DNA from: Coffea arabica | Taxonomy: Eukaryota; Streptophyta; Magnoliopsida; Gentianales; Rubiaceae | DNA length: 64,000 bases | Direction of reading: 5' to 3' | Assembly (NCBI RefSeq): GCF_036785885.1 | Contig: NC_092310.1 | Location: forward strand, 2,108,001 to 2,172,000 | In this document: piece by piece, positions 1 through 11,992 of the stretch | Layout of the letters: each line of letters starts with the position of its first letter | Numbering within the stretch: position 1 is the stretch's first letter | Program-made: the position numbers and the translations under genes | Notes under the pieces: generated by a model | Told to the model about the DNA's origin: nothing | Database searches by the model: none | Seen by the model: the letters and a program-made list of their open reading frames with translations, nothing else

Positions 1-1211
1 ATGAGATATGTCTTATCGATTCTTTGATTCCTGGAACACAAGAAATTTTTCATTCCTAATATGTATTCTTGTTTAATTGTTTAATTGATTTTTAAAAGTT
101 ATTAGTAAAAAAATTAGATCTAATTTCGTGCAGTGCTCCTTTGACAAACTGAATCGGATGCTTTAGCGACGGAAGTCGCTTCGCATCTTCAATTCACCTT
201 TCTTAATGAGATACTAAATTCTTTGTTAAATTTTGACTTTAAACATCAAAATAGAGTAATTCTTTTGGTTTAATGATTAAAGTACTTCAAGAATAAAAGG
301 TCCTAGATTCAATTCTCCGAATTTTTACTTCTCTTGTATGAAAATAAAGTATGAACATAAAAATGAGCTAACCTAATGTTTCAAAAAAAAAAAAAAAAAC
401 AAGACATCACCTAAAACTACAAATGACCTTTGTATACTCTTAAAACTTATGCCTATAATTTCTTCTTGTTAATTTGCAACCTCAAAGTTTTATCTTTTTA
501 AGTATCTTTCCATTTCAAAAAATTGGAGATCCCTGATATTTGTAGTTGTCTTGACCGATTCAATTTCTTACCTCCATTTCATATTTAGTGTGCATGCATT
601 CTAATGGTGAGTTTATACACGATTTGTATAGAATACACCTATGGCTGTCAATCCGTCTTTGAGCTTGGGGTTGCTTGATTAATTTTAAAAAAATCTTAGG
701 TCGAATGAACTCTAGCAAAGAATGATTTGAAATATCTATTTGCAACCCTGTTAAAAATTTATCTTCATACCTTTTGCAAGGTCATTGAAAACACACATTG
801 AAGGTACTTGACGCTAACCTGTTTTTAAATAAAATCATTAGGCATTAGAAAGTATAGAGGCAAGAATTATTAAAGCCAGAAATTTAAGAGGTACTTTGAA
901 GACATCAAAAATATGGTTTGATGGTACTTGAGGCAAACACTTTTTGTTAAATAAATCATAAGCATTAGAAAATTAAGAGGCAAGAATTATTAAACATAGA
1001 AATATTAAAAATCTACCTAATATTCCTTTTAGGATAAATTTTGAATACACAAATAGTATATATACAAGCGAGGCTGAATACATGCTACCTTTACTGTGGA
1101 AGAAATAAGTACATCAGCAATTCTTTTTGTTCCTTTTTTGTTCCTTGGATACTTTTTGCAGTGGAAGGTTTTTGCCCTGGGTGGAGGCAAAAAGGAACTA
1201 TTTTTTGCTTT
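1..1211. other. AT-rich intergenic DNA, no gene seen
   Basis: No convincing coding exon was found. The short open frames here have no recognisable domain and overlap each other on both strands. The stretch holds a poly-A run near 385-400 and the two-unit tandem repeat listed separately. Confidence 0.6.
785..1015. repeat. Two-copy tandem repeat, about 115 bp per unit
   Basis: Units at about 785-900 and 903-1015 share the same order of words: ggtacttga, ttaaataaa(a)tcat, gcattagaaa and gaggcaagaattattaaa. They are imperfect, so the duplication is not recent. No coding content is seen. Confidence 0.6.
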
Positions 1212-1219
1212 AGTAGAAG

Positions 1220-1671
1220 TACGGCCGCAAACGAATCGAGCTGCTCGAGAACGGCTCGAGTCGAGTTCGAGTTGGCTCGAGTCAAAATCTAGCTCGAACT
1301 CGAGCTCAAAATATTAAGTTCGTTAGGCTCGCGAGCTCGAGTATATGTATGTTATATTTATTTATTTTTTTATTTTAAGTATATATATTATATTTTTTTA
1401 ATTTTAATAGTAAAATTACATATATATCCTTATTATTTTATTATTTATTAATAAAAATATTATTTTATTTATTTTTTAAAAAATAAAATAATTATTTTTT
1501 ATTTTTTTCGAGCTTGAGCTCGAACTTGGCTCGAATCAAGTCGAGTTAGAGCTCGAGCTTGAAATTGTCAGCTCGTTGAGCTCGAGCTCGATTTCAAGTT
1601 CAATGAAATTAAATCAAGACTCGGCTCGATTAAGCAAAAACTCGGCTCGACTCGGCTCGTTTACAGCCCTA
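1220..1671. mobile_element. hAT-type MITE rich in GAGCTCGA words (452 bp)
   Basis: The left end tacggccgcaaacgaatcg and the reverse complement of the right end tagggctgtaaacgagccg form imperfect terminal inverted repeats. Flanks agtagaag (1212-1219) and agcagaag (1672-1679) are an 8-bp target-site duplication with one mismatch, the size expected for hAT elements. Both arms are packed with CTCGAG/GAGCTC-like words around an AT-rich core (about 1340-1505). There is no transposase, so it is non-autonomous. Confidence 0.75.
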
Positions 1672-2031
1672 AGCAGAAGCAACAAGACTTTGACAAACTT
1701 GTATGCTTTTGCAACAAGGAAGAGGTTGCTACTTGATCCGGGGCCTCACAATTTATGTTTTATACAATTTCGTACAAGTTGATCTTTGGTGTAAATTAGT
1801 CGGATTTCAGTGTGAATTAGATCTATTTTAATATAAATCAGGTGCAGTTCAGTGTATATTAATTTGTTATTATTTTGTATAAATCAGAGACACTTGGATA
1901 TAAGTTGATTATTATCATTTAGTATAAGTTAAGGTCAATTTGATGTAAACGGAGAGTAAATGGTTAATTTACATCAAATTATACATAATGGAACTTGTGA
2001 GGCCTATTTCCTGCATAGGACTTGTGAGGCC
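1672..2031. other. Intergenic, short imperfect repeats
   Basis: Between two TIR elements. It contains several imperfect repeats of a (a/g)tataa(a/g)tta-like word and two copies of acttgtgaggcct (about 1993-2005 and 2020-2032), the second abutting the next element. No gene was seen. Confidence 0.5.
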
Positions 2032-2565
2032 TGTAATTTTGGTATCCAAAATTTGACACGTGAACAGTTTTAATTCCCAAACTTTGGACGAAAACAAATC
2101 TAGTATCCAAACTTTCAATATTTGAGCACATTTAGTAGCCTTAGTGAATTTTTTCCAAATTGTTACTTGAAAAAGTCACGTGATAGTCATATGTTCGACA
2201 AAAATTATATAAAAAAATGTCACAAAAATGTAAAATATCTTTCTGACACTAAGATGAAGATGAAATACAGCAAAAGAAGGAGAAAAGAAATAAGATGAGT
2301 AGAGTTGGGTAAGTGATTAACGTTTTTAAAATATCTTGGTACTTAGTGCTAGAAGGATATTTTACATTTCATTGGTATTATTTTTATGCAATAGTTGTCG
2401 GACATGCGATTATCGCGTGATTTTTTCTGATAGCATTTTGGAAAAAAATTGTCAAGGGTACTAAATATGCTCGAATATTAAAAATTTGAGTATAAGATTT
2501 ATTATTGTTCAAAATTTGGGGATTAAAACTGCTCATGTGTTAAAATTTGAGTACCAAAATTAACA
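2032..2565. mobile_element. Long-TIR MITE, family A copy 1
   Basis: Long inverted repeats of roughly 200 bp: the left arm reads tgtaattttggtatcc, and the right arm ends gtaccaaaattaaca. Internal landmarks also mirror, such as agtcacgtgatagtc on the left and atcgcgtgat on the right. A second copy of the same family lies at 33587-34124. TIR length and layout suggest a Mutator-like non-autonomous element. The target-site duplication was not resolved. No coding sequence. Confidence 0.65.
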
Positions 2566-2835
2566 TTTTTCTCTACTTGTCGTTGCCCGGGCCTTCATCT
2601 ACTTTTGATCCACATGCTGGAGCCTTGGGTTGTGTGAAATATGACAATCAAGGATTTAAAATACGACAAAACAAGAAAAAAGAAAGGGAAAATAGCAATC
2701 ATAATTGCAACTCCGGCAACTATTTTCTTTTTGAGTTAAATACAAAAAACCTCCTTATGATTAATCGAATGTTCAAGTTAACTCCCTATACTTTGGAAAC
2801 ATACATAAAATCCCCTTATGCTTTTGATTAAAATA

Positions 2836-3329
2836 AAGGGCAAATTACACTTTACCCTCCTGTGGTATAACTAATTTTCACATAACCCCTTGTATTTTTA
2901 AAAGGTATATATAACTTCTTTATAGTTTGGACTACATTGTCAAAGTGACGGAAATAATCATTTATAACGGAATCTATGAAAATGTCAAAATTACAAAAAT
3001 ATAGAAATATAATATGCATGGCACTCTAACCCCATATGGTTTTATATTTTACCATATAACCCTCTTATGATTTAATGTTTTATCATATTACCCCATTATG
3101 GTTTTCAATATATATATACATAATCCCCTGTGGTTAATAAATAATTTTTAACTTTAGATAGAGGTATTTTTGATATTTTAGTTGTTTCCGTTATGGATTG
3201 TAAATTCTGTCACTTTGATATTTTAATTCAAATCATGAGAGAGTTATGTATAGATTTTGACACCATAGTGAGATTATATAAGAAAACACTAAATCACAAA
3301 GAGAGTAAAGTATAATTTGTCCTAAATTA
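2836..3329. mobile_element. Long-TIR MITE, family B copy 1
   Basis: The left arm begins agggcaaattacactttacc, and the right arm ends taaagtataatttgtcct. The arms mirror over more than 120 bp, including agtgacggaa opposite ttctgtcactt. Flanks attaaaata on both sides may be a 9-bp target-site duplication, as Mutator-like elements make. Related copies follow at 3545-3980 and 4190-4915. No transposase. Confidence 0.65.
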
Positions 3330-3544
3330 AAATATTAATTTTTTTGTTATAGTTAACAATAATAAAGGGTAAGTTGGTTATTTGATTATAAGGCAATTTA
3401 TATTATATAAAATGGGAAAATAGAAAATCTTTTTCTCTTCATTCCATCCATAAGCCTTACAATGTATCTCTTTTTTATATTTTTTGGTTAAAACATTGTA
3501 TCCCCTTTTCACCACTTGACCTTACCTTTTCTTTCTTTTTTTGG

Positions 3545-3980
3545 TAAATTATATTTTATCCCCCTGTGGTTTAGTACTTTTTCTACATAACTCCCCTGTG
3601 GTTTCAAAAGCTATACATAACCTCCCATAATTTAAATTAAAGTATCAAAGTAACGGAAATAGTCATTCGTAACAAAACTTTTGAAAATGTCAAAATTACC
3701 CTTATAAATACATGACACACTAACCCCGTATGATTTTTATATTTTACCATATAACCCCCTTATAGTTTTCAAAATATATACATAATTCTACTTGGTTAAT
3801 AATTAATTTTCAACTTTACATAAGGGTATTTTTGACATTTTAGATGACTCCATTATGAATGATTATTTCCATCATTTTAACACTTTAATCCAAACCATAA
3901 AAGGGTTATGTATAGTTTTTGAAACTATAAGGGAGTTATGTAAAAAGCACCAAATCACAAGGGATAAATTGGAGTTTGCG
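3545..3980. mobile_element. Long-TIR MITE, family B copy 2
   Basis: Same arrangement and direction as the copy at 2836-3329: left arm ggtaaattatattttatcc, inner words gtatcaaagtaacgg and cgtaacaaaa, right arm ending caccaaatcacaagggat. The short open frame at 3855-4169 lies mostly in its right arm and is not a gene. Confidence 0.6.
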
Positions 3981-4189
3981 TCTTCAAACCCAAAATCCCA
4001 AAATGATGGCGTCTTCAAAATTTCAGAAATGGATGGAGTGCTTGATCTACTTCTTCATTTGTGCATATATGATATTTCTGTCCATGGCGCCAGCCTATTT
4101 ATGTCAAGTAATTCCGTGCGGTGGCTGCTTGCGGTGCACATGAGCGGTTATCTGGAGAAGATGACGTGAGAAAAGATGATCACATCTGT

Positions 4190-4915
4190 GATTTGGTATT
4201 TTATTACATAACCCTTCTATAGTTTAAAAATTTATATATAACCCCTTCATAGTTTGGATTAAAGTGTTACCATCATTTTTTTCCGTTAAAACTAACAGTC
4301 AATAGCAAAAATCAAAGTCAAACTAATAAATAGACAAATTCACCTTTTCACTACATTTTTTTCCTTTCTTTCTTTTTTTCTTCTCTTTTCTTTCTTTCTC
4401 TCTCTTTTTTTTTTTTGGAAGAGAAGAGATGATTTAAAAGCTGTACTTTGGCTTATAAAATATTAATTTTCTCTGGATACAAAAAAAGGAAGAAAAATGA
4501 AAAATAAATAATTAAGAAATAGAAAAGATGGAAGGAAAGTGAAAAAAATAAATTAATAAGAAACCAAAAAGATGGAAGGGAAATATAAAACAAATAAATA
4601 AGAAACAAAAGATACCAAATCTTTATTGACTGCAAATATCATGATAGGCTTTTAGACCAAATCTTTTATGGTATTTTCTATTTATTATTTATCTATTCTT
4701 TATTTAAATTACTTTTTTTTTGTATTTGGATGAAAAAAGGAAAATAGTGAAAGAGTAAATTTGTCAATGTATTAGTTTGATTTTGATTTTTTTTTTAACT
4801 ATTGATAGTTAGTTTTGATGGAGAAACTATCGGTGACCCATTAAGTCACACCATGAGGCGGTTATATATAGGTATATTAAGTCAAACCATGAGGGCAAAA
4901 GGTAATTTATCCTAA
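4190..4915. mobile_element. Long-TIR MITE, family B copy 3 (diverged)
   Basis: The left arm has ttacataacccttctatagtt, aaccccttcatagtttgg and an inner cgttaaaactaacagtcaat. The right arm mirrors it with attgatagttagttttgatgg, aagtcacaccatgaggcggtt and ggtaatttatcc. The interior holds CT-rich runs (about 4365-4425) and AT-rich filler. Boundaries are approximate. Confidence 0.5.
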
Positions 4916-4919
4916 TTAT

Positions 4920-6020
4920 TATTTTGTTTGCTTAAAATCTTTGAGAATTTGGTCAAAGTCCAGAGGCCACAAAGTGATCATTTCCATACAACTTGTCTGG
5001 CTGGTTGGTTCAGTATGGAGGAATATGTGTACTGGATGTCCACCTCAATACTCAGACTCGGTCATACATCATGTAATTGGCCACGAATTGGATTCTTTTC
5101 TTTGCATTTTAACTTGTGAAAGTTGTTCAAATATTCTCTCGGTCTTTAGGAAGTCTTCTACAGCATCAATGATACTTGAAAGAAGGAATTTAACAACTCA
5201 TATCTTAGACCGTACTCTTCTATTAGCCTCCTATCCCATTTATAATTAGTTTTCACACTCAATATGTCTTGGTTATGTTTCATGTGCAAGATTTAAGTGG
5301 TGAAAATTTGAGGAGTTTGTTTAACCAAAGTACAATATGCTTTTCCCAGGGAAGCTGCTTGGCTTTTTACTGCAAAAAATTTCCCAGGTCAATGCTGGGA
5401 TTCCATTTTTTTTTTTTTTTTTGAAGTGGCTTGTTTGTGTTGTCATCCCGCACTTGGTTTTGTGAATTGTTCAAACTTCCAAGTTTCTTAAACACAAGTA
5501 CCTCCCGGAATAGAGAAAATACCAAATTGAGGGCCGACTTCTACTTTGTGTATTATCAGCAATCAGGTTTGGTTAGGCAGAGCCAAAGAAGAAGGAAGAT
5601 TTACAGCAACTAGTAGGCATTGTTCTGAAGCCGCGGATTAAAATGCATACACAGAGTCATGCCAGTAAAGAGAGAGCATTGGCAATCAAATATCAGGGGG
5701 TAAATTACACACAATCCCCCTGTAGTTTTGAATAATACCACCTTTCAAAATAGTCATGCAAAGCAATAAGACGTTCAATTCCATCTATATATATATGGCT
5801 ATAAGTGATGTCCTGAATCAAAAAATGATGGAGGAAACTGGACTGCGACGTGGGTTGGTAAGAGAATCAGATGCGTGATAATTGTTGATTTCTTGCAAAA
5901 TCTTGTACATTTGGTTACTTGAAACAGGACACTAATAAACATCAAATGAAAACGCGAATCCAACAAACAAGGCTTGATAAGCTGTGATTAAAAATGCCAT
6001 ATCAACTAGAGTTTACTGAT
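4920..6020. other. Intergenic, no gene seen
   Basis: Open frames at 4928-5249 and 5431-5613 carry no domain and lack flanking splice logic. A short fragment at about 5698-5750 (ggggtaaattacacacaatc, then ccccctgtag) resembles the end of a family B element. A T-run lies at 5406-5424. Confidence 0.5.
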
Positions 6021-6239
6021 ACGAATTCAATCAGGAAGTTGATGTCAGTTTCATTAAATTAACAGAGAGTGAGCATGAAAATAACATTTAGCTCAGTATA
6101 ACGGAATTCAACACGAATAGCCAAATATACAACTTTCAAGAAGGATGCAAGTTATCTAGCAGGGTTCAGCTAATCCACATCTTTCTGCTGCAAAAGACTG
6201 GCTACTTTGAAGTACAAGCAGCACGGAAGATATGGCAAA

Positions 6240-7570
6240 TTGTGTTCCAAAAGAAGTAAAAGAGCACCTCATTAACATGTCTACAAATTGCTGAATCGGT
6301 TGGACAGTTTAAAATCACCAGCCGGCAAGGAAGATCTGAGGCTTTGGCCATCCGAGGCAGAGAGCAAAAGGGAGTTCCATCCGGGATGTTTTCATCTGAT
6401 CTTACTGAATCAGGATCTGGTTCAACAAGGGATCACAGGACTTCATTACAAATGATAGTAAGAGCGAGCTATCAAGGTTAATGTTGATCTTCGAGTGTAA
6501 AATCACTGCAAAACACAAAAACTCAAACTTAAGAAACTCAAGACAGCATGTAGTCAAGAATAAAGCCAGCACATAGTTGCATGACATTTTTGTTGTATTT
6601 GAAACACTAAAATAAGAACTTACCATGAAGAGATGAGCAATATCAACAAGTATAGGTGGTAGAATGAGCTTAATAGCCATCATCACAGCGGATGAATTAA
6701 TTGCAGCCAACAAGCATGCTTGGCAGTCTTGACTAACCACAGCGATATGCTTCAAAACTTGCAGCTTAGACTTGATTGTGTTAGAAGATACTATAACAAG
6801 TCTGTGCAGCTTCACTGCATGAACAGTACATCTTCCATGGCTGCTCCCAAAAACATTTCCATTATGAGAAGATTTCTCAAGTTTTGGTTGTAATATGTTC
6901 AGAATCAAAGTAGTTAAAAGTCAAATTTGACTAGTAAAAGATGAGCAATATATCTGATCTTACCGGACTCTTAGAATCAAAAAACCAATTTGATGACCAA
7001 CAGCTCTGGGAAACTCCTGAAATGTTTACGACTAGAAAATCACAACCAAGGAAAAGTGAGACAGAAACCCATCATTTACAAGACTTATCGAACAAATCAC
7101 AAATCAAATGGTTCAAGAAGCTTGATAAATGCGCCTTCAAGAGGCGATTAAACTTTGGAGCAACTATTTATCCCTCTAGAATCATAAGCTAGGGAGCTGA
7201 TCACTTTAGCAATCACATCTTACATCCACAAAAGCAGATATATAAAATCAACAAACTAAACTTCTAGTGCGTATTTCATATTGATGGGTAACTTGTAGGA
7301 AATGCAAAACAAAAATTAATGAATACCAGCTATAAAATTCTAATCTATGTTCATCTCGGGGAGAGAGACAAAAATCTGCCTGCTAAGTGCAGGAGGAAGG
7401 AGTGCAGTAGAGAATTGCTGGTTTAAAGTCTTATAGAAAAGGTTTCTAGAATTGCTGCATGTGGTATCAAATCTAAAATCTCCAATGCATTTTCAACAGG
7501 TGAAACTTCAGAGAGAGCAATCTTTTCATCCTGGTGAAATCACAAGTTTGAAGAGAGTGCACCGGTGTTA
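6240..7570 (-). repeat. Degenerate repeat unit 1 downstream of the NB-LRR gene
   Basis: This segment matches 10440-11500 in order: catc(c/t)gaggca(c/g)agag, a caggatct(g/t)gttcaac word, aaaatcactgcaaa, cttaccat and a long shared tail. Read on the minus strand it keeps a donor-like ATG|GTAAGTTC (near 6624) and an acceptor-like TTTTGCAG|TGATTTT (near 6505). It therefore looks like old copies of a spliced non-coding 3' exon. The 168-codon frame at 6402-6908 spans both signals and is probably not a protein. Confidence 0.55.
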
Positions 7571-7999
7571 GCAATCATGACGTATAAAGGACAGTAACTG
7601 ACATGCATGATAAACAAAACTAAATTCTTAAATTCCACCCACATTAGTGCATTTGTTTCAGTGCTGGTTCATCCAAAACATGATTCAGTTAACCCAAGAA
7701 AATCTCGTTCATTTTGGTCACTGAAACAAATATGCAACAAAAGCTTTGAATGTAGTACTGAAACATGGATGGTATTGAATTGGAACACCATTTGCCATTT
7801 TGATCTTTGCAACAGCAAATAAGATGTGATACAACAGGAGAAATACCAATTTGACATTAGAAATTAGCCAAAAAGATTGTATAGTTTTGTTAGTTGAGAT
7901 TGATATGGAACCATGCATGGCTTATTAGTGGTAAAGGTTATGAAATATTTTGCTTATTCGTGATAAGATTTACCTATAACTTTCAATCATGATGAAGAG

Positions 8000-8900
8000 G
8001 AAGAAAGGGCCGACTCTGCGTCCAACTTGGCAGACCTACTCTGTTGTTGTTCCAATTATCAGATGATATACTTTCAAGGCAAGAAAGACTTTCAAAAGTA
8101 AAGTCACTGCAAAACAGAAAACTCAGACTCAGGACTTCACATAGCAAATCATGAGGCAAACAGGAAATTGCATGACATTTTTGTTTAGTCAATTATTCGG
8201 AAAGCTAAATCAGTATCCGTTTGTTTTTGTTGTTCTTTCCTAACCTAAATCAGGAAGAAGATATCAATCTTTCTGGTCAGTCTACAAGTACCAGAAGTAT
8301 CATAGAAACTATATTAGTTTTTGTTCAAAACACTGAAAAAAGAAAAGTTCTATGACAATAGTGATGCAACTGCCGTGAAGGCAGACTCTTTGAGACTGCA
8401 AGATGCAACAGGTTGAGGTAATTACAACTATTTTACTCTTAAAATCTTATATTATTGCATTTGATCTTAAACTTCAGTAAAGGATAGTCTACCACGTCTT
8501 TGCTGCTTGGAAAACACCTTAACATGACAATTTTTGAAGGTTTTAGTTAATGCATTGGTTATTAAACTGCTTAAAACCCAACAATAAGTAATGGACGAAG
8601 ATTGTTGGTATTATAAATTATCAAAGGACCAATCCCACAACCAAGGGCAGTGGGAGTAACTCGATTGACTATTGGATTTAGGTCAAGAGATCATAGCTGA
8701 AGAAAGTAGAATCCCATCATTTAAGAGACATAATAAGAATACCAATAATCAGGTAATTTGGAGCAAGATGATAAATACATTTCGAAGAAATGGAAGTTCA
8801 GAGCAAGCATTTCCATCCAGGTAGAATCTCAAGTTTAAAGAGAATTAGCTCTTTTCAGCAATCATGATATACAACTGGAAGTAGCAGACATATGAGATGA
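8000..8900 (-). repeat. Degenerate repeat unit 2 (partial)
   Basis: It shares gtcactgcaaaacagaaaac and ttgcatgacatttttgtt (8100-8190) with 6505-6590, and a tail (8790-8890) with 7500-7590, including agcaatcatga. The order is kept but large parts are missing. No coding sequence was found. Another isolated match (atcattgcagaacagaaaac) lies at 10069-10088. Confidence 0.45.
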
Positions 8901-10440
8901 GCAAAAGTAAACTGCTATTTTTTATTTAAAACAAAGAATTTTGTACCGTAGATGAAAATACAAAAGTTTTCAGCTTTGACATCATGTTTAACTGTCCACA
9001 TCAAATAATCTCCTCTTGAACACCTGTATTCCATAATTGAATTTAATATATGGTTAGAGATATTGTTTTCTTCCCGGAACAACGCTTGTTGAGTTTTTTT
9101 GAATCAGGCTGAAAAGGCCAGGAAAAGTTCAACAAAGTAGACAACTGACCTTACTGTTACATTACTAGACAACATCTTGGAAGCAGACGTTTTAAACCTT
9201 CAGATGTTTTGCAACAAAATCATCTTATTGTACAATTTCTATCACCTGATATTGGATAGATTTAAAAGGATTTAGTAATGATTTTACTGGAGTATATTGT
9301 CCTGAAGAAACAAAAAACTGGAAATTGACTCCTAAAATCTTTGTCCATCATTGCCTATCTATAATTTTCTGTGTTCCATCAAACTTTGATTTAACAATCT
9401 ATTTCATGAATGTAAACGCATTATCTTTCTTTTCTAGCAAATTGATAACCAAATGAAATTTTAGAGTAGTTAGTTGGATGAGAAGCTTTTAGATTGAAAA
9501 TCTCAGGAAGGCATGTTTGCCTGCATTACAATAAAGATAGAAGAGCAAATTCCATGTCATTTTTGAGCTAGGAATCTTACAGAAAGAAAGGGTTTCTTTT
9601 TGTTACCTTTGTTCTAAAACTAATGAGCAGGAAATAAGACTAGATACTAAACACACCTACTAATCCATTTAAAACAAATTCGCTAACCTTACAGTATTTC
9701 TTGAAAATTTGCAAGCTCCTCATTGTCAATCTATTTCTCTAATACAAGCTCTATCGCCAACCAAACCCCCCATGATCATCAGCAGAAATTCATGGTAATG
9801 ATGGCTCTTGATCTTGAAAGACATTACATAAGCTGGGGAAAGAAATTCTAGTGGGCAGTTTGTAGAGGCCAACTGACAAAGATAGACCATTTTATCAGGT
9901 TTTAGACACCAGGAAGAAAGAAAAGTGTGCCTGTAGGGTGCCATCCTAATCATTTCTGTCCAATTGAAACAGGATTTGATTCAACAAAGTTTTCAAAAGT
10001 TACAAGCTGTGTAATTCAATCAGTAAGTAAGTGCAATTGTAGATTCTAGTTCACATTTGAGCCTGAGATCATTGCAGAACAGAAAACTCGAGTTGAGACA
10101 ATATGAGAACAAGAAAGCTAATCAGAAAGTTCAGAAATTCAACAATAATTTTGTTCTGTCATTCCCACAAAAGGCTAAAATATGTCTTGTTTGTTATGAA
10201 ACTAAATAGATAAGCAAGAACTTAGTCGTGTTTACAATTACAGTATTTTGGTTACAACCACAAAGCAAGTACTTACAACTCATAAAAAGAAAATAATAAT
10301 GGACAATTTGTAGTGCAGGCAAAGCATTTCACATTGAGGCATTGAGAAACAATAGAGCTGTGGGCCACTGAGGCACAATAGAGATCCACATTTAATTGCT
10401 ACCACAACACCAATTAGTTCTAACTTCTAACTCTGAGCAG
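8900..10440. other. Spacer between repeat units, no gene seen
   Basis: AT-rich DNA with scattered short matches to the flanking repeat units (for example 10069-10160). The open frame at 9726-9953 on the minus strand has no recognisable domain. Confidence 0.45.
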
Positions 10441-11500
10441 TATGTCGGAGATGACAATTTGAGTTCTAAAGCATGTAAATCAGCGCCTCATTATCATGAC
10501 TACACATCACTGAATTGTTTCGATAGTTTAAAAGAACCATACCCCAATGGATATCTCAGACTTTGACCATCTGAGGCACAGAGAAAGAGAGAATGCCATC
10601 CTAGATGTTGCTATTCAGCCGAAGCAGGATCTTGTTCAGCAACGAATTGTAGGACTTTCAAAAAGTAAAGATAGTACGTAAGAGCCATCGATGAGGTTCC
10701 CTGTTGAGCTTTGTGCCCAAAATCACTGCAAACTGCAAAGCACGAAAACTCAAACTGAAGACGGTGAATAGCATAGAATAAAAGTAATGGAAATTTTCAA
10801 ATAATTGCAGTTTTCTATCATTGTAACTGAAGCCCCAAAAGGAGAAACTTACCATAAAAAAAGAAGCAACCAACAATCATAAAAGCAGAGAGAGCTTAAA
10901 AGCCTTTATCAAGGTGGATTCATTAACAGTAGCAAGTCGGAACAAGCAGACTTGACCAACCACCGGAATGCTTCAAAACATTGCGCTTAGAGTTAAATGT
11001 TGGAAGATACTCCACCAAGTTTTGTGCAACTTCGTTGCTCAAAGAGTACACCTTCCTTGGCTACCTCAAAAATATCTTCGTGATGACAAGATTTCTTTTG
11101 TTTCATACGTAATAGATTAGATATTGAAGGGGTTAAAAGTCAAAATTGAGTAGTGAAAGAAGAGAAGCATATCTAAAATTACCAGAATTTTTTAACCAAA
11201 ACATGAAAGTGATGACCAACAGCTGCAAAAACTCCTCAATTGACCATTGTCTTCATGGCTAAAAAGCCAAAATCAAGGAGAAGTGAGCCAGAAAACCATC
11301 ATATATGACTCTGATGGAGCAATTACTAGTCAAATAGTTCAGATAAATATGCAAGTTCATTATCAAGAGGTAAAAGTTCAGTCCCCTTAGAATCACAATT
11401 TTAAACAGAGTGAGATGACTTTAGCAATAATAACTTAAAATCCACAGAAGCAGAGCACGTAAAATAAACAAAAATAGACTGCTAGTTGTTCTAAACGTTG
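10440..11500 (-). repeat. Degenerate repeat unit 3, nearest the NB-LRR gene
   Basis: Counterpart of 6240-7570. It has the same donor-like minus-strand signal ATG|GTAAGTTTC (near 10853) and acceptor-like TTTGCAG|TGATTTT (near 10727), and shared words agaagtgag(c/a)cagaaa and accatcat near 11280-11305. It may be a 3' untranslated exon and intron of the NB-LRR gene itself; units 1 and 2 would then be older duplicates. Confidence 0.5.
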
Positions 11501-11952
11501 ATAGGCTATTTGTAGGAAATTCAGGCCAAAAGTTATTGAGGTCTAGCCATATAGACGGTGCTGAAGAAGTTTCAAAATTCTGACCTCTGTTCGTGAAGCT
11601 ATTCTTCTATCAATCCTACAAAAACAAAGCATAGAACAGAATATGAACAGAGATACGGTAAAACATCAAAGCACCAAACAGGATAGGTGCTTGGGGTCAT
11701 TCTAATTGATGGTTACAAGAGTATTATGTTGTAAGGAGTAAATGAAGAGCACCAATACTTTGAACTTGATAAGAAATGCTAGTGCTGTAGCTTTGAAAGA
11801 TAATAAATAGGATGATAAAAAGGGAGAAGAGAGAATTGTGAAGAAAAACCATGGGACCTTTTTAGGTTTTCTCACGAGAAGGTTAATCAGAGGGGGAGGT
11901 GAAGAGAAGGGGAGATTGATTGTAAAGCAAATTAAGAAGGTAGGTAGGAGGC

Positions 11953-11992
11953 AATCTTACATGATTGAATTTGATCTGAAGATGAGTGGTTA
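11953..11992 (-). other. Probable 3' UTR start with intron donor
   Basis: About 32 bases after the NB-LRR stop codon the minus strand reads AATCAT|GTAAGATTG, a good plant 5' splice site (GT at 11960-11959). An intron in the 3' untranslated region would explain the splice-like signals kept further downstream. It is inferred from sequence only. Confidence 0.4.

Noticed and set aside
3855..4169. 104-codon open frame
   Set aside because: Its first half is the right arm of a long-TIR MITE that is repeated nearby without a conserved frame.
6402..6908. 168-codon minus-strand open frame
   Set aside because: It spans donor and acceptor-like signals shared with the repeat at 10.4-11.5 kb, where the frame is not preserved, and has no domain.
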